Below are positions 33,669 to 45,039 of a stretch of DNA of 64,000 nt, piece after piece (position 1 is the stretch's first letter; the number at the start of each line of letters is the position of its first letter). The notes under the pieces were generated by a model that saw only the letters and a program-made list of their open reading frames with translations, was not told the DNA's origin and searched no databases. The DNA lies in assembly GCA_024449915.1 (NCBI GenBank), contig JAMZAV010000363.1, forward strand, positions 1-64,000. Direction: 5' to 3'. Source of the stretch: Sweltsa coloradensis. Taxonomy: Eukaryota > Arthropoda > Insecta > Plecoptera > Chloroperlidae. A program made the translations under genes and the position numbers.

Positions 33669-34257
33669 AACTAGGCCGCTTCGCGAACTTTTTTTTAAGT
33701 CGCGTTGATGGATGAGCTTTTTTGTAAGTTTTTAGTTTGCGTGGGATCACTTAACTTTTGCAAGTGCTTTTTGAATGCATTGTAGGTGATTGTTGTCAAG
33801 TTTATGTTGTTACTTGTTAACTGATATTATAAACCTAAAAAAAAATCATATAAAACCTTTATTCTATAGGTTCTGGCTAACTTTTTCAACTTTTCCTTTT
33901 AAAAAGCTATTCATCACCATTACTTTAATGAACATGTTAAATATGAACGTTGTAGCTATACCCGTAGGGTCAGAATCGGCCCAAATGTCACGAAAATATC
34001 GCACTAAAAATCGGGGAAAAAATCGTAAAAGTGTGACATTCATGAGAAATATTTACTTCGATTGTACCAAAAAACGTGGCAGGTCTAACTTCAGAGATTT
34101 CGAAGGTCCCCTCCAATTTTTATCAAGATCGCATATGCCGTATCCTGGTAGAGAGCGAACAAACAGACAGAAAAACAAACAAAAAAACAAAAAAAAACAT
34201 TGGAGCTAAATTTGTTGAGGGGTCAGTGTAATTGAAGTCTTCGCTTCGCTCATCCAA
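33669..34257 (-). mobile_element. Helentron/HINE-like element, family A2, copy 3
   Basis: On the minus strand it runs from TTGGATGAGCGAAGCGAAGA through a GTTTTTTTGTTTG microsatellite to CGACTTAAAAAAAAGTTCGC and GAAGCGGCCTAG|T. The 3' terminus is the GTTCGCGAAGCGG variant also seen at 63535 and 13938. The open frame 33790-34209 is antisense to the repeat and not a gene. Confidence 0.78.
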
Positions 34258-34269
34258 TAAGGAAAATAA

Positions 34270-34410
34270 GTTCTTCATGTACCTGGAATTGAAACAGGAA
34301 CCTCCTGCATTGGAAGAAAATTAAACCCAATTGGGACCAAATAAGATAAACAAAATAATGCCATATGACCGTTAGTAGTCGGTTATACCACAAGAGCTCA
34401 AACCCCTAAA
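34270..34410 (-). mobile_element. degenerate tRNA-derived SINE head
   Basis: On the minus strand GAGCTCTTGTGGTATAACCG resembles a D arm and TCTTCCAATGCAGGAGGTTC with TTTCAATTCC a broken anticodon/T arm, separated by extra sequence. It is closest to the S2 head. Confidence 0.35.
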
Positions 34411-36670
34411 ATTATTCTGCACAAAGTATTCTCTATAGCATAACACATATTACGTCGCATTATGAAATCATTTCTAAATAGTAATTGTAATTTTACTCAA
34501 ATTCCTCGTGACGATTTCTGGTTCCATTATCACTAAAAATTATGGTTATGGAGAACTTTTTATTTTAAAAAGAATGGTTATCAAATTATACTCTGTGTTG
34601 AAGCTGTGCACAAATAAGTTACACAATCGCACAAAAATATTGTTATGTCTAACGTGAGACTTTTGCCAATGCTAGCTCAAAAAGGAGACAGTTTGACTTC
34701 CATTGTGACGGAGCTGATTTCTTTCATTTTTACTCGGTAATTCATATCTAATAACACTTTATATTTTTAGTCAAGCTGTGAATGCAAACAAGAAGGAGAC
34801 GTACTTCTATAGGGCGTATTTAAAATTAATATGATTGAAACATGGATGGGTATACTCGAAATATTTTTATTTTTAAAAAATTTATTTATATTATATCAAA
34901 CAAGCATTGTTTATACTTTGCCATAATTAAATATTACATTGGTAGGGATTTATCAAATTATTTACGTGTCTTTCAAAAGTCACTCTTTGCACGTACAAGA
35001 TAATTGTAAGCTAAACCATGCAAAAATACTGTTTATATTGTTTTAATTTCTCAAGATTACTGCTCAATTAATGATTTGCAATTTGGGTAAATTAAGTTAC
35101 ATCGTACATAGAATATTATAAATATAAATCATTGGAATAGTTACACATTATCACAGCTTTTCTCATTGACCATTACAATATAAATAAATATGAATCAAAA
35201 CTGAAAGTGTGATTCCTGAAAAAAATACTTCCTTTTTAAACAAATATGAATCAAAATCGATTGTGTGATTCCTGAAATCATACTTCCTTTTTCATGGGTG
35301 AAAAAATGATATACGTAATTTTAAAACAGGTGTTGTTATTAGAGGCAGCATTTTTAATTTTCTTATGAAGTGCTTTCGTTTGTACTATAGTTTTGTATCA
35401 TCTAATTTTCCATACCATTATCAACTTAAATAGACTATATTGTTAGTTCCCTTTCATGTGTATTTTAAAGTTCTGTCATAAGGATTAAAAACTTGAAACC
35501 TTTGAATTGTTTGGAGTTTTTTATACAATATTTTCTTATATGTCAAATAATATAAAAATTAGGAACATGATTAGAAGTAGCCATATAAGATATACGGATT
35601 TAAATGGAAAACGTGGTAGGAGTCATGAAATTGGCCTATGTCATAAAGAAGCTGGGTTTCCTTGGATTTGAGGCTAAAAATTGACAGACTCAGTAAACTT
35701 TATAATGCCTATAGGGGTTTCCAGGGTTGGAATAAATTAATGATTTCCTAAAAGGGGGATATATACCTTAGACCTACGTAAAGGGGGATCATAATTGTAA
35801 ATTTAAAAGATAAATTATATTTGGTTTGGCCACAGTGGGAAAATTTTCATTTATAAATCGAATACTATCCGAGTGGAATTAATTACCTTAGAGCATTGTT
35901 GAGGATTTACATTTTAAATGTTGTATGAGACGTTAATTTGAGCTTTAGAAGTATTTTTGCATTGTTCGCTGTCAATTTACCTTACCACCACAGAAAAATA
36001 TTGTAATTTATTAGTTGTACTGTGAGTGAGATGTATATGATTTTATGATTTTATTCACAAAAAATGATTGTTACAAAATAGCACTTTGTAGTTGTTTTAA
36101 TAATAAACTTTGCTGATGGTTAGCATCTTTAGCCCCAAACGCTATTTTCACGTACAATTATTATATTTTTACAATTGTTATGATTTTAATTGTTTGATAT
36201 ATTTGAAATTGGTCTATGAGACCCTGACAAGTCTTTACTGAAATTATATTCTCTTGTAGGCAGAGATCAAGTTTAGACATTGATGTGCACAAGTTTTCCT
36301 GTTTAGTAAGGTTGCAGTCTACTTATAACAATATTTTGCCAACGAACAGGCCTAATTTAGATTTGCACAATAGTAATATTCATCACTTTCGTCATCAAGT
36401 AAAAGAAATAACCGATAATCAGCTTCACTAATGTCTTCAGTCACTCCTTCATGCACTCACAATTTATATTTACACATACACACTCACTAACACAATCATA
36501 CACTCAAACATACATACAGCACCACTCATATATTCGTGTTTATATTATTTTTATAGTCATCTTTATTTAACTAATTTTATATTGTACTGTATTGTAACGT
36601 TTTGTATTTTTTTGTTATCCTATGTAATATTTGGTAAATTACACTTGTGGGACATTGCGTCCTGTTGTAT
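34411..36670. other. AT-rich sequence, no gene recognised
   Basis: Only a short tandem duplication (35187-35298) was recognised. No convincing coding region, RNA or repeat family. Confidence 0.45.
35187..35298 (+). repeat. tandem duplication, period 56 bp
   Basis: Two adjacent units share AAATATGAATCAAAA, GTGTGATTCCTGAAA and ATACTTCCTTTTT. The second unit differs by a few bases. Confidence 0.7.
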
Positions 36671-36679
36671 TGTATCCAC

Positions 36680-36827
36680 AAATAAATAAATAAATGAATG
36701 AGTGAATGAATGAATGAATAAAATGAATAAATAAATAAAATAATTAATCAATAAATTAATTATTATAAATAAATAAATAAGTAAATGAATAAATACATAA
36801 AAATAAATAAATAAATAAATAAACAAA

Positions 36828-36858
<31 letters not shown>

Positions 36859-36863
36859 ATGAA

Positions 36864-36905
<42 letters not shown>
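36680..36905 (+). repeat. long AAAT-type tetranucleotide microsatellite
   Basis: About 225 bp of AAATAAAT units with interspersed GAATGAAT and TAAATGAAT variants. The long hydrophobic YLFIYLFI frame on the minus strand (36756-37175) is an artefact of this repeat. Confidence 0.95.
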
Positions 36906-36907
<2 letters not shown>

Positions 36908-37226
36908 GTGTACGTTGCTGTACTTTTGACAAAGTCCAAGTCATGTGAGGTGAGACTGTGTGATGTGTGCTCGATGTAAAATAATAATTTCTATCGACAC
37001 ATTTACTCCGATTAGATGCCCCCATTAGAATCTTGTCAAGAACTAAGATGTTGAATGGAACAAAACCGCGTCCATAAAGTAAATCCACGTCCCACACGAC
37101 GTTACTACACAATTCTCTCTTCCAGCTCAGACAATAATTATCCGTCCAAATGTGTTTTACACGCTCAGCTATCAAGGCAATAACAAATTACAGATAAAAG
37201 TACTCTTCAATAATAATCAACCACAC

Positions 37227-37530
37227 CCGCCATCTTGAATCGGACAGGCAGTACGTTCAGTAAGTGCATAAAAGTATCATTAATAAAAATAATCAATGTT
37301 TGGGCGGGACTTTCAACCGACCAATCAGAACGCATTGATGAAATGACGTCACGAACTAAGCTCAACCCATAGAGATAAACGTATCTTAAAATTAAGCACA
37401 CTTCCACGACGATTAATAGTCTTTTAAAAACCATATTCCAACAACGAAAATGATCGTAAATGAACAGATTGAAATTATCGTCCTCATTTTCCTTTTCAAA
37501 TTCAAAATGGCCGCCCAGTACGCGCGATAA
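37227..37530. promoter_or_regulatory. candidate TATA-less promoter, possibly bidirectional
   Basis: A GC-richer stretch with an ordered set of promoter motifs: CCGCCATCTTGAA at 37229 (on the minus strand CAAGATGGCGGG, a near match to TISU/YY1), CCAATCAG at 37320, a perfect TGACGTCA CRE at 37344-37351, and AAAATGGCCGCC at 37504-37515, YY1-like and with a good Kozak context. The minus-strand ATG opens a short frame (MAGVVDYY, stop). The plus-strand ATG opens MAAQYAR, stop. Both look like 5' leader frames. Such motif sets mark constitutively used promoters in animals; activity here is inferred. Confidence 0.45.
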
Positions 37531-37599
37531 ACAAATTTAGATTTTAGTGTTCCATAATTTTCGAATACGATTCTAGATATGTAAAATAGTTGTTTTTTG

Positions 37600-37872
37600 T
37601 ATCGTGGTCTAGCGGTTGGATCTCGGTTGTTTGGTTGCACCTCCTCTCTTGGGCCACTCCCCCCCTCAAGCACCCTCCGCAGACTCGGGCAGGTTAGTCT
37701 GGCGACTGAACTCTCGTCTGAAGGTAGTCCTCGAGACGTGTGAGTGGGATGTGTGGATAATTAGCAGCCGGTGATTTAGAGGACAACGGATAATTAAGCT
37801 AGCGTGAATAATTTGTCTGAGTGATTAGAAGAAAGAGTTCGTGTGAAGTTTCAAGTCAACAGTGCCAACAAG
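37600..37872 (+). other. candidate non-coding first exon (5' UTR) with strong splice donor
   Basis: A GC-richer leader-like segment downstream of the promoter motifs ends AACAAG|GTGAGTAC, a near-perfect splice donor at 37872/37873. No long open frame runs into the donor, so it would be untranslated. It begins near TGGTCTAGCGGTTGGATCTC, which resembles a tRNA D arm/A box and may be a SINE remnant. No downstream exon was identified on the plus strand. Confidence 0.4.
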
Positions 37873-37879
37873 GTGAGTA

Positions 37880-39325
37880 CATAGTGCACTTAATATAAAT
37901 ATTTAGTTTTTAAAATGTATTACTTATAATATAATGTGATTTATAACACAAACGATGACAATACCGAAAGATCTACATCTTTTAAATTCTTTCTTTTTAA
38001 GCCTATATTTTTGATACTTGTTTTGTTCGTAAAGTTTCAATATTGTAGGCCTTGGACTTGTGAAAATTTAATTGATTTAAGAAGAGCGTTATTTTCTCTT
38101 GTAAAGCGTCATGTTCGCTATTACAAAGTATGAAATAAATAATTAATTTAGTAAGTGTATTACGTTAAAAATAAAATGTAATTTTTCGCAAATCGTAACA
38201 AGATTACTTTGCAATTATTGGTCAGATATAAACTAGACAAGAAAACAAATAATTCATAATAAAACATCAATTGAAGTTATGATGTACAAATACACCAAAA
38301 TTTATGTGATGATTAATTCACATTTTAAAATTTCGAGTGCCGTTAGTTATTGAATCAAAGTTGTTTTAAACTTGGAATGTTTCACCTCTTCGAGAGTTCA
38401 GTAACCGTTACACATAATATGCAACTTCGATGTTTCTTCACATTTGTGGGTGACATTTTCAAGAAAATTGAGGCTAGTAATTATTGTTTAGGTAATGTGC
38501 ATTGTTCTTATTGATCGTGCATTTATAAAATGATTCAACAATAATGTTACAAACGGTCAATCAACTATGCAGAAGTCGCACGTGTTAAAATAATTACATT
38601 GTGATAATGTAAAGGCGGAGGCCTATACAATATGTCTGCATTGTAAATGTAATATAATATTGTTTTACTGTATATTTAATTTTAATATAAATTTTATTTC
38701 CTGTAAAATCTAGCTTACAAACTGAGAACCCATTCAACACTGGAGTAGGCGTAATTCACTATTTTGCGATATAATTAATTATCCGTACAATTTACGATTT
38801 GGCTTCGACAAATAAGTGCAGATTCCGTTTAAAACTAATTGAAATGCTAGTTGACAGATTAATAAACCTCGTTTTAGCCTTGAGGCATAAAATATCCAGG
38901 CATATCTCTGTTTATATTGCACGACGTGGGGAAAAGTGCTACCTTTTTTTAAATAAAATATCGCTTTAAGGAGTACTAAATTTTTGTGGTTTCTCACCTC
39001 TTAATTAACAGCTGTTTCTCTTTACTGTTTACTTAATATGCCTTAAAGTTATTTCTGCCTGTCGAACAACGCAAATCTGAAACAGCCAACGCGATATTCA
39101 ATAAACTAGTTATAAAAAATACGCACCGTACAAGCCAACACAAAAAACTTTTTGATACATATTAATGAAAACAAATAAAATTATATTCAAAATGTCAAGA
39201 GAAAAAATTATACCTAACTAATGACGAGCCCGAAAATGAAACAAATACCGAAAAAAGCAACTGAAAATGTAGGTTATATATTATATATCTAATCTTTAAA
39301 AAGGTGTTGTTGTAATCCTAGCTAA
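37880..39325. other. AT-rich sequence, nothing recognised
   Basis: Presumed intron if the upstream donor is used. No repeat family or convincing frame was seen. Confidence 0.4.
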
Positions 39326-39329
39326 TGAA

Positions 39330-39500
39330 GGTGTAGTGGACGACAGGTAGATGGTTTCTGTCGTCTGTCTGGAGGGTAGGGTATGGATGAGCGTCAGACG
39401 GTAGGTAGGCCCGGGCGATGTTTCCCGCCGGGGGCAGAATAATAAATACCACGGGTCTGTGACTGAGGCGACAACGTGGTGGCTGATTTTATCAATTTCC
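39330..39500. promoter_or_regulatory. GC-richer conserved-element-like patch with an E2F motif
   Basis: Contains a perfect TTTCCCGCC E2F-type site (39421-39429) within CCCGGGCGATG...GCCGGGGGCAG, plus GTCGTCTGTCTGG upstream. It stands out from the AT-rich flanks and matches no repeat in the window. No coding frame. Confidence 0.25.
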
Positions 39501-39781
39501 CTGTTGGACTCAGCATGGGGTTTTTAAATGGCAAAATATTTTCACATTGTTGTAATAATATGTACATAATCTTTAAAGTTCAGTAAATTATTGGTGTAGG
39601 CCTATGTTTAATAACTAAATTACAAAGGTCGACTAAACACATGAGTATACACATGAAGTTCGCTGCAGTTGCATCAATTAAAATTTCCATGTTTGCAAGG
39701 TAGTGTGATTTTAAGTTTTTATTTGTTTATTTTTATAATGCTTTTGTTCTTTTATTGAATTTTGTTTTACCCATCCCTTGA

Positions 39782-39862
39782 AAATGGAAAACTAGTTTTC
39801 CGAAACGTTGGGAATAAACATTTAGTTTTAAAAACATTGTACGTGATATTTTCCGTAAAGTA
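39782..39862. repeat. half-copy of the 17-kb inverted repeat
   Basis: AATGGAAAACTAGTTTTCCG AAACGTTGGGAATAAA and CGTGATATTTTCCGTAAA match one arm of 16998-17239 in order. No second arm is present. Confidence 0.5.
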
Positions 39863-40842
39863 TTAATAGTCTTACTCAATATAATTGCATTATAAAGCTA
39901 GTTATAGAATTCAAAATTTTAAGCCTTTGGTATAAATACCGAATTGACTTAAATGGACAGCATAATTATTATTTACAAATATTATTCTACTTTTCCATTA
40001 TTACGTCTGGTCACGATATTATAGTTTCAATTAGCTCTGTACATTTATTGAAATCATCAAACACATCGATATTTCTCATGTCGAATCCAAGAACTGTAAG
40101 ACCGATAACATATGCATTGAAAAATAACTCGAAATAAGGATGCATTTTAGAAAACATTGAAAGTACAAAATAATATTTAAAAGTATTAATATCTCACATG
40201 AGTTCAGCGAATACGAAATGTGAAAAAAATACAAAATATGTTTGCAACTGTTACTTTTATAATTTTGTACATGTATCATAAATCCTTTGGACTCTCAATG
40301 GGAAGGATGATTAAAAAAGTAGCCTCTTTTGATTATATTTTATCTATCCTAGAGGCGGAGCTGCTGTAGTATTTCCTACTTATAACGTTACGAAATAAAC
40401 AAACACATCAACGGCAGCTGTTTACAGCGTAAGATAACAACATTTGATTTGTAATAATAGTGTTTACGCCCTTTGCACAACGCAATGCAAACCTTGCATT
40501 ATGTAATGAATAGTGACACCTTAATGTTGTCTTTCAAATCTATTATCATAATTATAAAGGACAGCAAGTCAGAAACATAATACACAAGTGGGTATATGCA
40601 GGGGAGATTAATACCCACATAATCTGTCGAGTTAATCTGTGTGAATAAGTAAATGTGGGATATAGATGAGTTTTGAATTGCTTTGATTGAAGATAGATAC
40701 AGGCCTACCTACACATTACGACATTTAAGAGTTCTGGTTATTGAGAGGTTGGTCTTGGTGCATAATGTGCGAAACGTTTGATATACAGTACAAAACTTGA
40801 TATTTTTAACTAAATAATTTATAAATAATTTTTCGATTTTTG

Positions 40843-40939
40843 GAGCCTGCCCAGGGTGAAATTCATGCCCCTCTTCAGGTGTGTAATAACTAGGTTTGTT
40901 GCGGAAATGAGGAAAACCTCGGGAAAAAACCTTCAGTAG
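40843..40939 (-). mobile_element. S3 SINE fragment
   Basis: GCCTGCCCAGGGTGAAATTC, ATGCCCCTCTTCAGGTGTG and GAAAACCTCGGGAAAAAACC match the inverted 3' half of the S3 family with an internal deletion. The tRNA head is lost. Confidence 0.6.
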
Positions 40940-42577
40940 GGCCTAAACGAATATTAATAAAATACCCTAATACAGTGAGTATTAATGTACGATCCTAGAT
41001 TCACGTTTGTAGGGTTATGATGATAATTTTATTTTCATAGATTTTAGACGGAATTTTTATTTCCAAGCAAAACCAAACTTTCAATACTTTTTGTAAAAAC
41101 ATTTATTAATAATATATTATTTATTAATCAAATTTTGTGTAATTTCAAAAAGTCTTATGAATCGCAGATACATAAATTGCAATTGTCAGGTATAAGTGAA
41201 TTTATTATTTTGTTGAATCTGCCATGTGTTATGAATGTGTCCCATTATGTACTATGTATGTGTTAGTGGACTGAAATAAATTAGAATGGAGAAGTAAAAA
41301 ACATATGAGAGGTGATCAATCAAATTCAAATTCACCAAACAATTTCCCCACGCCTTCTGCAAAAAAGTGTTGCGTTTTTTTTTTAATACAAAATTTACAA
41401 ACGAGAGTGACATTTATACAATCGTTAGCCTTATAATATAATTTTTGTAATATGCCATTTTCCAATATAAAAATATGTGACAAACTCCATATTTCGATCA
41501 CTTATCAGTTAATCAGCACTCTATTAACTACAGACAGACATACAGACTATTCACTTGTTGCCTGTTATACTTTGGTTGTCAATTCGCGTAAACATTGGCC
41601 AAGATGTTTATACTTGTTTGTGAGTAACTTTGTGTAACAAAATGTGCTTAAGAGGAGGCCGGCATGCTCATTTTACGCTTTCCAATTTGTCAGACAATTT
41701 TTGTCGCATCTATTAGTGATTTTCTATAATTGTGTAAAAATTAATTATGAAGTTATCTAGGCCTATCATAGAATTTCTCATTCATTTATTAAAGAAAATA
41801 AACAAAAAATATACTAAATTTTCTAGAATATAGAATCTGTCAAATGGTCAGAAAAGAAACTATGCATTTTCTGATTGATTTATGATAAATATTGAAAATC
41901 TGAATATAATAGGGGCGTACAGATGTCCTTCATTATCAAGTATGCCGAGTTGTATAAAGATGTAATGATTTAGGCTGCAGGACAAGGAACGCACCGAACA
42001 TCAAATCACACAAACACATACACTTCCTTTTAAAGGATCATCTTATCAAGTTTAGTTAATTGTCAAGTTTGTTGATTGTTTTATGTTTCTATAAAAAAAT
42101 ATGTAAAATATTAATTCATTTAATTGTGTATGAAACATGTTTTCAAAGCAACTTTTATAGGCGTATTATTCTAAACTTCTCAAAATGTGGCCAACTGGAT
42201 GCACACTATCCGGAAGATTCGTAGACATTTATTTGTTTCCCTTATTCTCCATCTGATGATTTAAAATTTAAGTTAGAGTGAAGGACACATTTGGACATTA
42301 TTTCGGGCAGAAAACATTTGACGTACATATATGAAACTTCACATGGTTGTCAAGAAAACACACATGGACATTCAGCCCTACGGTCTTAGATTATCAAGAA
42401 CCCGGAACAATGCACGGAAATTATGATTCAAAGACTTTTAAACAAAGTTCAAAAGCGTATATATTTCATATATCAGTGATTTCTTTTGTTGATTTTTGTT
42501 GTTTTTTCACCCCAGTTTTGTTCTGTATTTATCAATAATAATGTAGTATTGTATGTAGTGATATTTTAAGTTGTATT

Positions 42578-42655
42578 GGCCCTGAAGATGATGAGTGAAA
42601 TCTAATCGAAACGTCGACCCAACGAAAATATACGAGGCATTATAACCGACAAACC
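42578..42655 (+). other. retroelement 3'-UTR-like segment
   Basis: CCTGAAGATGATGAGTGAAA followed by AATCGAAACGTCGACCC resembles the CTGAAGATG...CGAAACGTC signature common at the 3' ends of some invertebrate retroelements. No ORF is attached and the assignment is tentative. Confidence 0.25.
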
Positions 42656-42819
42656 GAGTACATTAATCCATATCTGTAACTGTGCGACAGTCCAATCAAC
42701 TGTGGTGTCACTTGTCAGTCAACCGAGTGAACATGAATTTGACTAAAACTCACGACCTTTATCGATTTAACTGATTTCTATTATTTTGTAAAGTGAATTC
42801 TTAGGTAGAAAAAAGCCAG

Positions 42820-43180
42820 CGGTTTAGCCGCGGTCGCTTAGCCGGTTCCCATTCGAACACCGAAGTTAAGCAACCTCGGGCGTGGTCAGGGGAGAGTTCA
42901 CGCGTATACCACTAGTAGTATACCATTAGCAGATGGAGGGTTCGAGAGCTAGTGTAACGACTTCGTTCTCCTCGACGTCTGCTCGGCAGTCCGGGTTAGT
43001 GTAGGAACCTATATGACTGTCAAGGTTCACCGTCCTTTCGGATGGAACGTAAAGCCGTTGGTCCTCTTGGAACTTTTCGAAAGGAATAGGCTACGTGCCG
43101 GTACCGGGTTTCCTCTCCTCCCTTCTATTCATACTTCATCCTCATCTATCACCACTCATCGTCTCGACAAATCAATCATT
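42820..43180 (+). mobile_element. 5S rRNA-derived SINE
   Basis: 42845-42888 matches the conserved 5S rRNA core (CGAACACCGAAGTTAAGCAA, CCTCGGGCGTGGTCAG), which includes the 5S internal promoter A box. Instead of completing the 5S sequence it continues into unrelated sequence (TTTCGGATGGAACGTAAAG, CCGTTGGTCC) and a tail (CATCCTCATCTATCACCACT, CATCGTCTCGACAAATC) shared with the tRNA-headed S5 SINEs. So it is a SINE, not a 5S gene. The open frame 43013-43300 is incidental. Confidence 0.8.
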
Positions 43181-43297
43181 AGGTGGAAAATTATGTTTAT
43201 TATGCAGCAATATTTCGAAAAGTTCGACTTTTCTTCGATGGCTTCAAATGATTTATATTTGATAATCCTTTGTGAAGCTCTATTTATGTCCCTGAAG

Positions 43298-43313
43298 TGA
43301 CGTCATATGACGT
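43298..43313. promoter_or_regulatory. CRE/ATF-type site
   Basis: A perfect TGACGTCA palindrome at 43298-43305 followed by a second TGACGTG half-site at 43307-43313. No promoter context was recognised nearby. Confidence 0.2.
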
Positions 43314-43539
43314 GCTGCAGATTTCTATTTCGCTGTAATAAAACATCAGCATCAGTAGCTCTTACATCCAACCAATTATTTATGATTAATGGGACATGTG
43401 TTGGCCAAGTATATTTCTGATGTATAGTCCATTCAAACCTGAGTTCAGAGAGTAAATATAACTCGATTATTGTGGGATTCAATCCTCGTCTCTCAAACTT
43501 AATTCGTGTTCAAATTGTTCGAATCTTATCTACATTTAT

Positions 43540-43603
43540 TTAATTGTTTGAAGTCTATCCTATTCAGTTAAAACAGATTTTAAAAGTACGACAACTAAAT
43601 AAA
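43540..43603 (-). mobile_element. SINE/LINE 3' tail fragment
   Basis: GTCTATCCTATTCAGTTAAA and ACAACTAAATAAAC match, inverted, the tail at 8186-8260 and, in the same orientation, the one at 59677-59755. Confidence 0.4.
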
Positions 43604-43629
43604 CTCATAAATGCAGACAAAATAATGAA

Positions 43630-44035
43630 CGTTGATTCCCTAAATATTTGAGTCAATTAAATCCTTAACCCGGCACCTCCACCAAATACGAGATTTCAAC
43701 GTTAAATTGAAAGGAAACGTATTATTTTTATTTTGCATTTTTATTCTACAATCTGTATTGTCTAAAATATATATATATATAATAGTAGTTATCCCGGGAG
43801 AAGAAAACTCCCCATGGATAGCCCTTACGAGCACTGACCAGTACTACCAGAGCTCGCCTCTAGCCTCCATCCCTCTCATTGGCGCACTAAATGAGTCTAC
43901 TGCTGACACGCCACTCCAATTAAAACAAATAATTTTTTTAAAACGTCCAAAACAAGAAATTACACTTCAACGTAGATTCCCTATATCCGAGTCAAGTAAA
44001 TCCTGAACCCGGCACCTCCACCAAAAACGTGATTT
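43630..44035. repeat. direct repeats carrying the CCCGGCACCTCCACCAA motif
   Basis: GATTCCCTAAATATTTGAGT at 43632 and GATTCCCTATATCCGAGTCA at 43976 each run into AACCCGGCACCTCCACCAAA, so a ~65-bp segment is repeated about 340 bp apart. Between them are a short AT repeat (43769-43784) and an inverted S4-like fragment. Confidence 0.55.
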
Positions 44036-45039
44036 AAACGTTGATTGTATTTTTGTATTTTTCTTGTAAGATCAGTTGATCAAGTTGCTTCAGTATCTCT
44101 TTGGATACTTCTTAGTTTCGTGCTCGTAAAAAAATATATCGACACGATCACTGCCTCTTAGATGCTACTCGTGTCACTGTCAGGAGCTTCAAGAAACATC
44201 TAGGAGGCTGTGGTCACGACGATTCACGCCATTGGCGCTCATTGCCCTCCCGGCGATAGATAACGTTCTTCGATCCAAGGTCTACACCATTCCAAAAGAA
44301 TATTAATTCGTTTCATTTAGACCCTTTAAGATGATTTGAAAAACACCAATTCGATTTCTCAAAGAGAAAAATAGCTTCTTTAGTTAGTTTTTACTAAACC
44401 GCCCAAACTGCTCGTCAGAAACTTACGATTATTATTGGTAACGTTCCAAATCTATATACTGAGATGTTTCACGTTTCTAAATATTTTATGAATATTATTC
44501 CAGATCATACTATTATTTTTAGTTTTTTTAGTTTTTAGTGAAATTCTATCTTTACTGGACAAAAGAAAAGCCATAAAAAATACCTTTAATAAAACAGCAA
44601 CTTTTTCGGAGGGGGGTGGGGGGGGGGAGGACGACATTACCTCACTATCGGCCATTATATGTCTTTTTTGAAAATAGTTTAGACAATAGTGTAGCCACAG
44701 CTAGTGCAAAATTAAGCTTTGAGAATCTATCTGGATAAAGTTACTTAACACTTTTAGCTTCAGCAAAGGAAAAATGGATTTGTATAATTATAGTTGGTCA
44801 CAATTTATTTGTCAAACGGTACAAATACGATTTTTTTTCTTCTAGTTTTGTATGGTCTAATTAAAAAATTCTTACACCAGCTGTTAATTCAGAAATATAG
44901 TTTTCCTTACAGCTAAAGCTGAAGTTATAGATGTTTTAGAACTATACCTATAAAACCGTTTCTCAATATTTAATTTTGAACTTGATGTGCAGGTTACACT
45001 ATTGTCAAAAAATGACATATTTTAATGGCCAATAGTGAG

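Noticed and set aside
33790..34209. 139-codon plus-strand frame
   Set aside because: It lies inside a family A2 element; homologous copies elsewhere do not keep the frame, so it is repeat DNA.
36756..37175. Long minus-strand frame with a repeated hydrophobic YLFIYLFI pattern that looks like a membrane protein
   Set aside because: It is the translation of the AAAT microsatellite at 36680-36905 and has no independent support.
42845..42888. A genuine 5S rRNA gene
   Set aside because: Only the central part matches; the 3' third is replaced and the tail belongs to a SINE.
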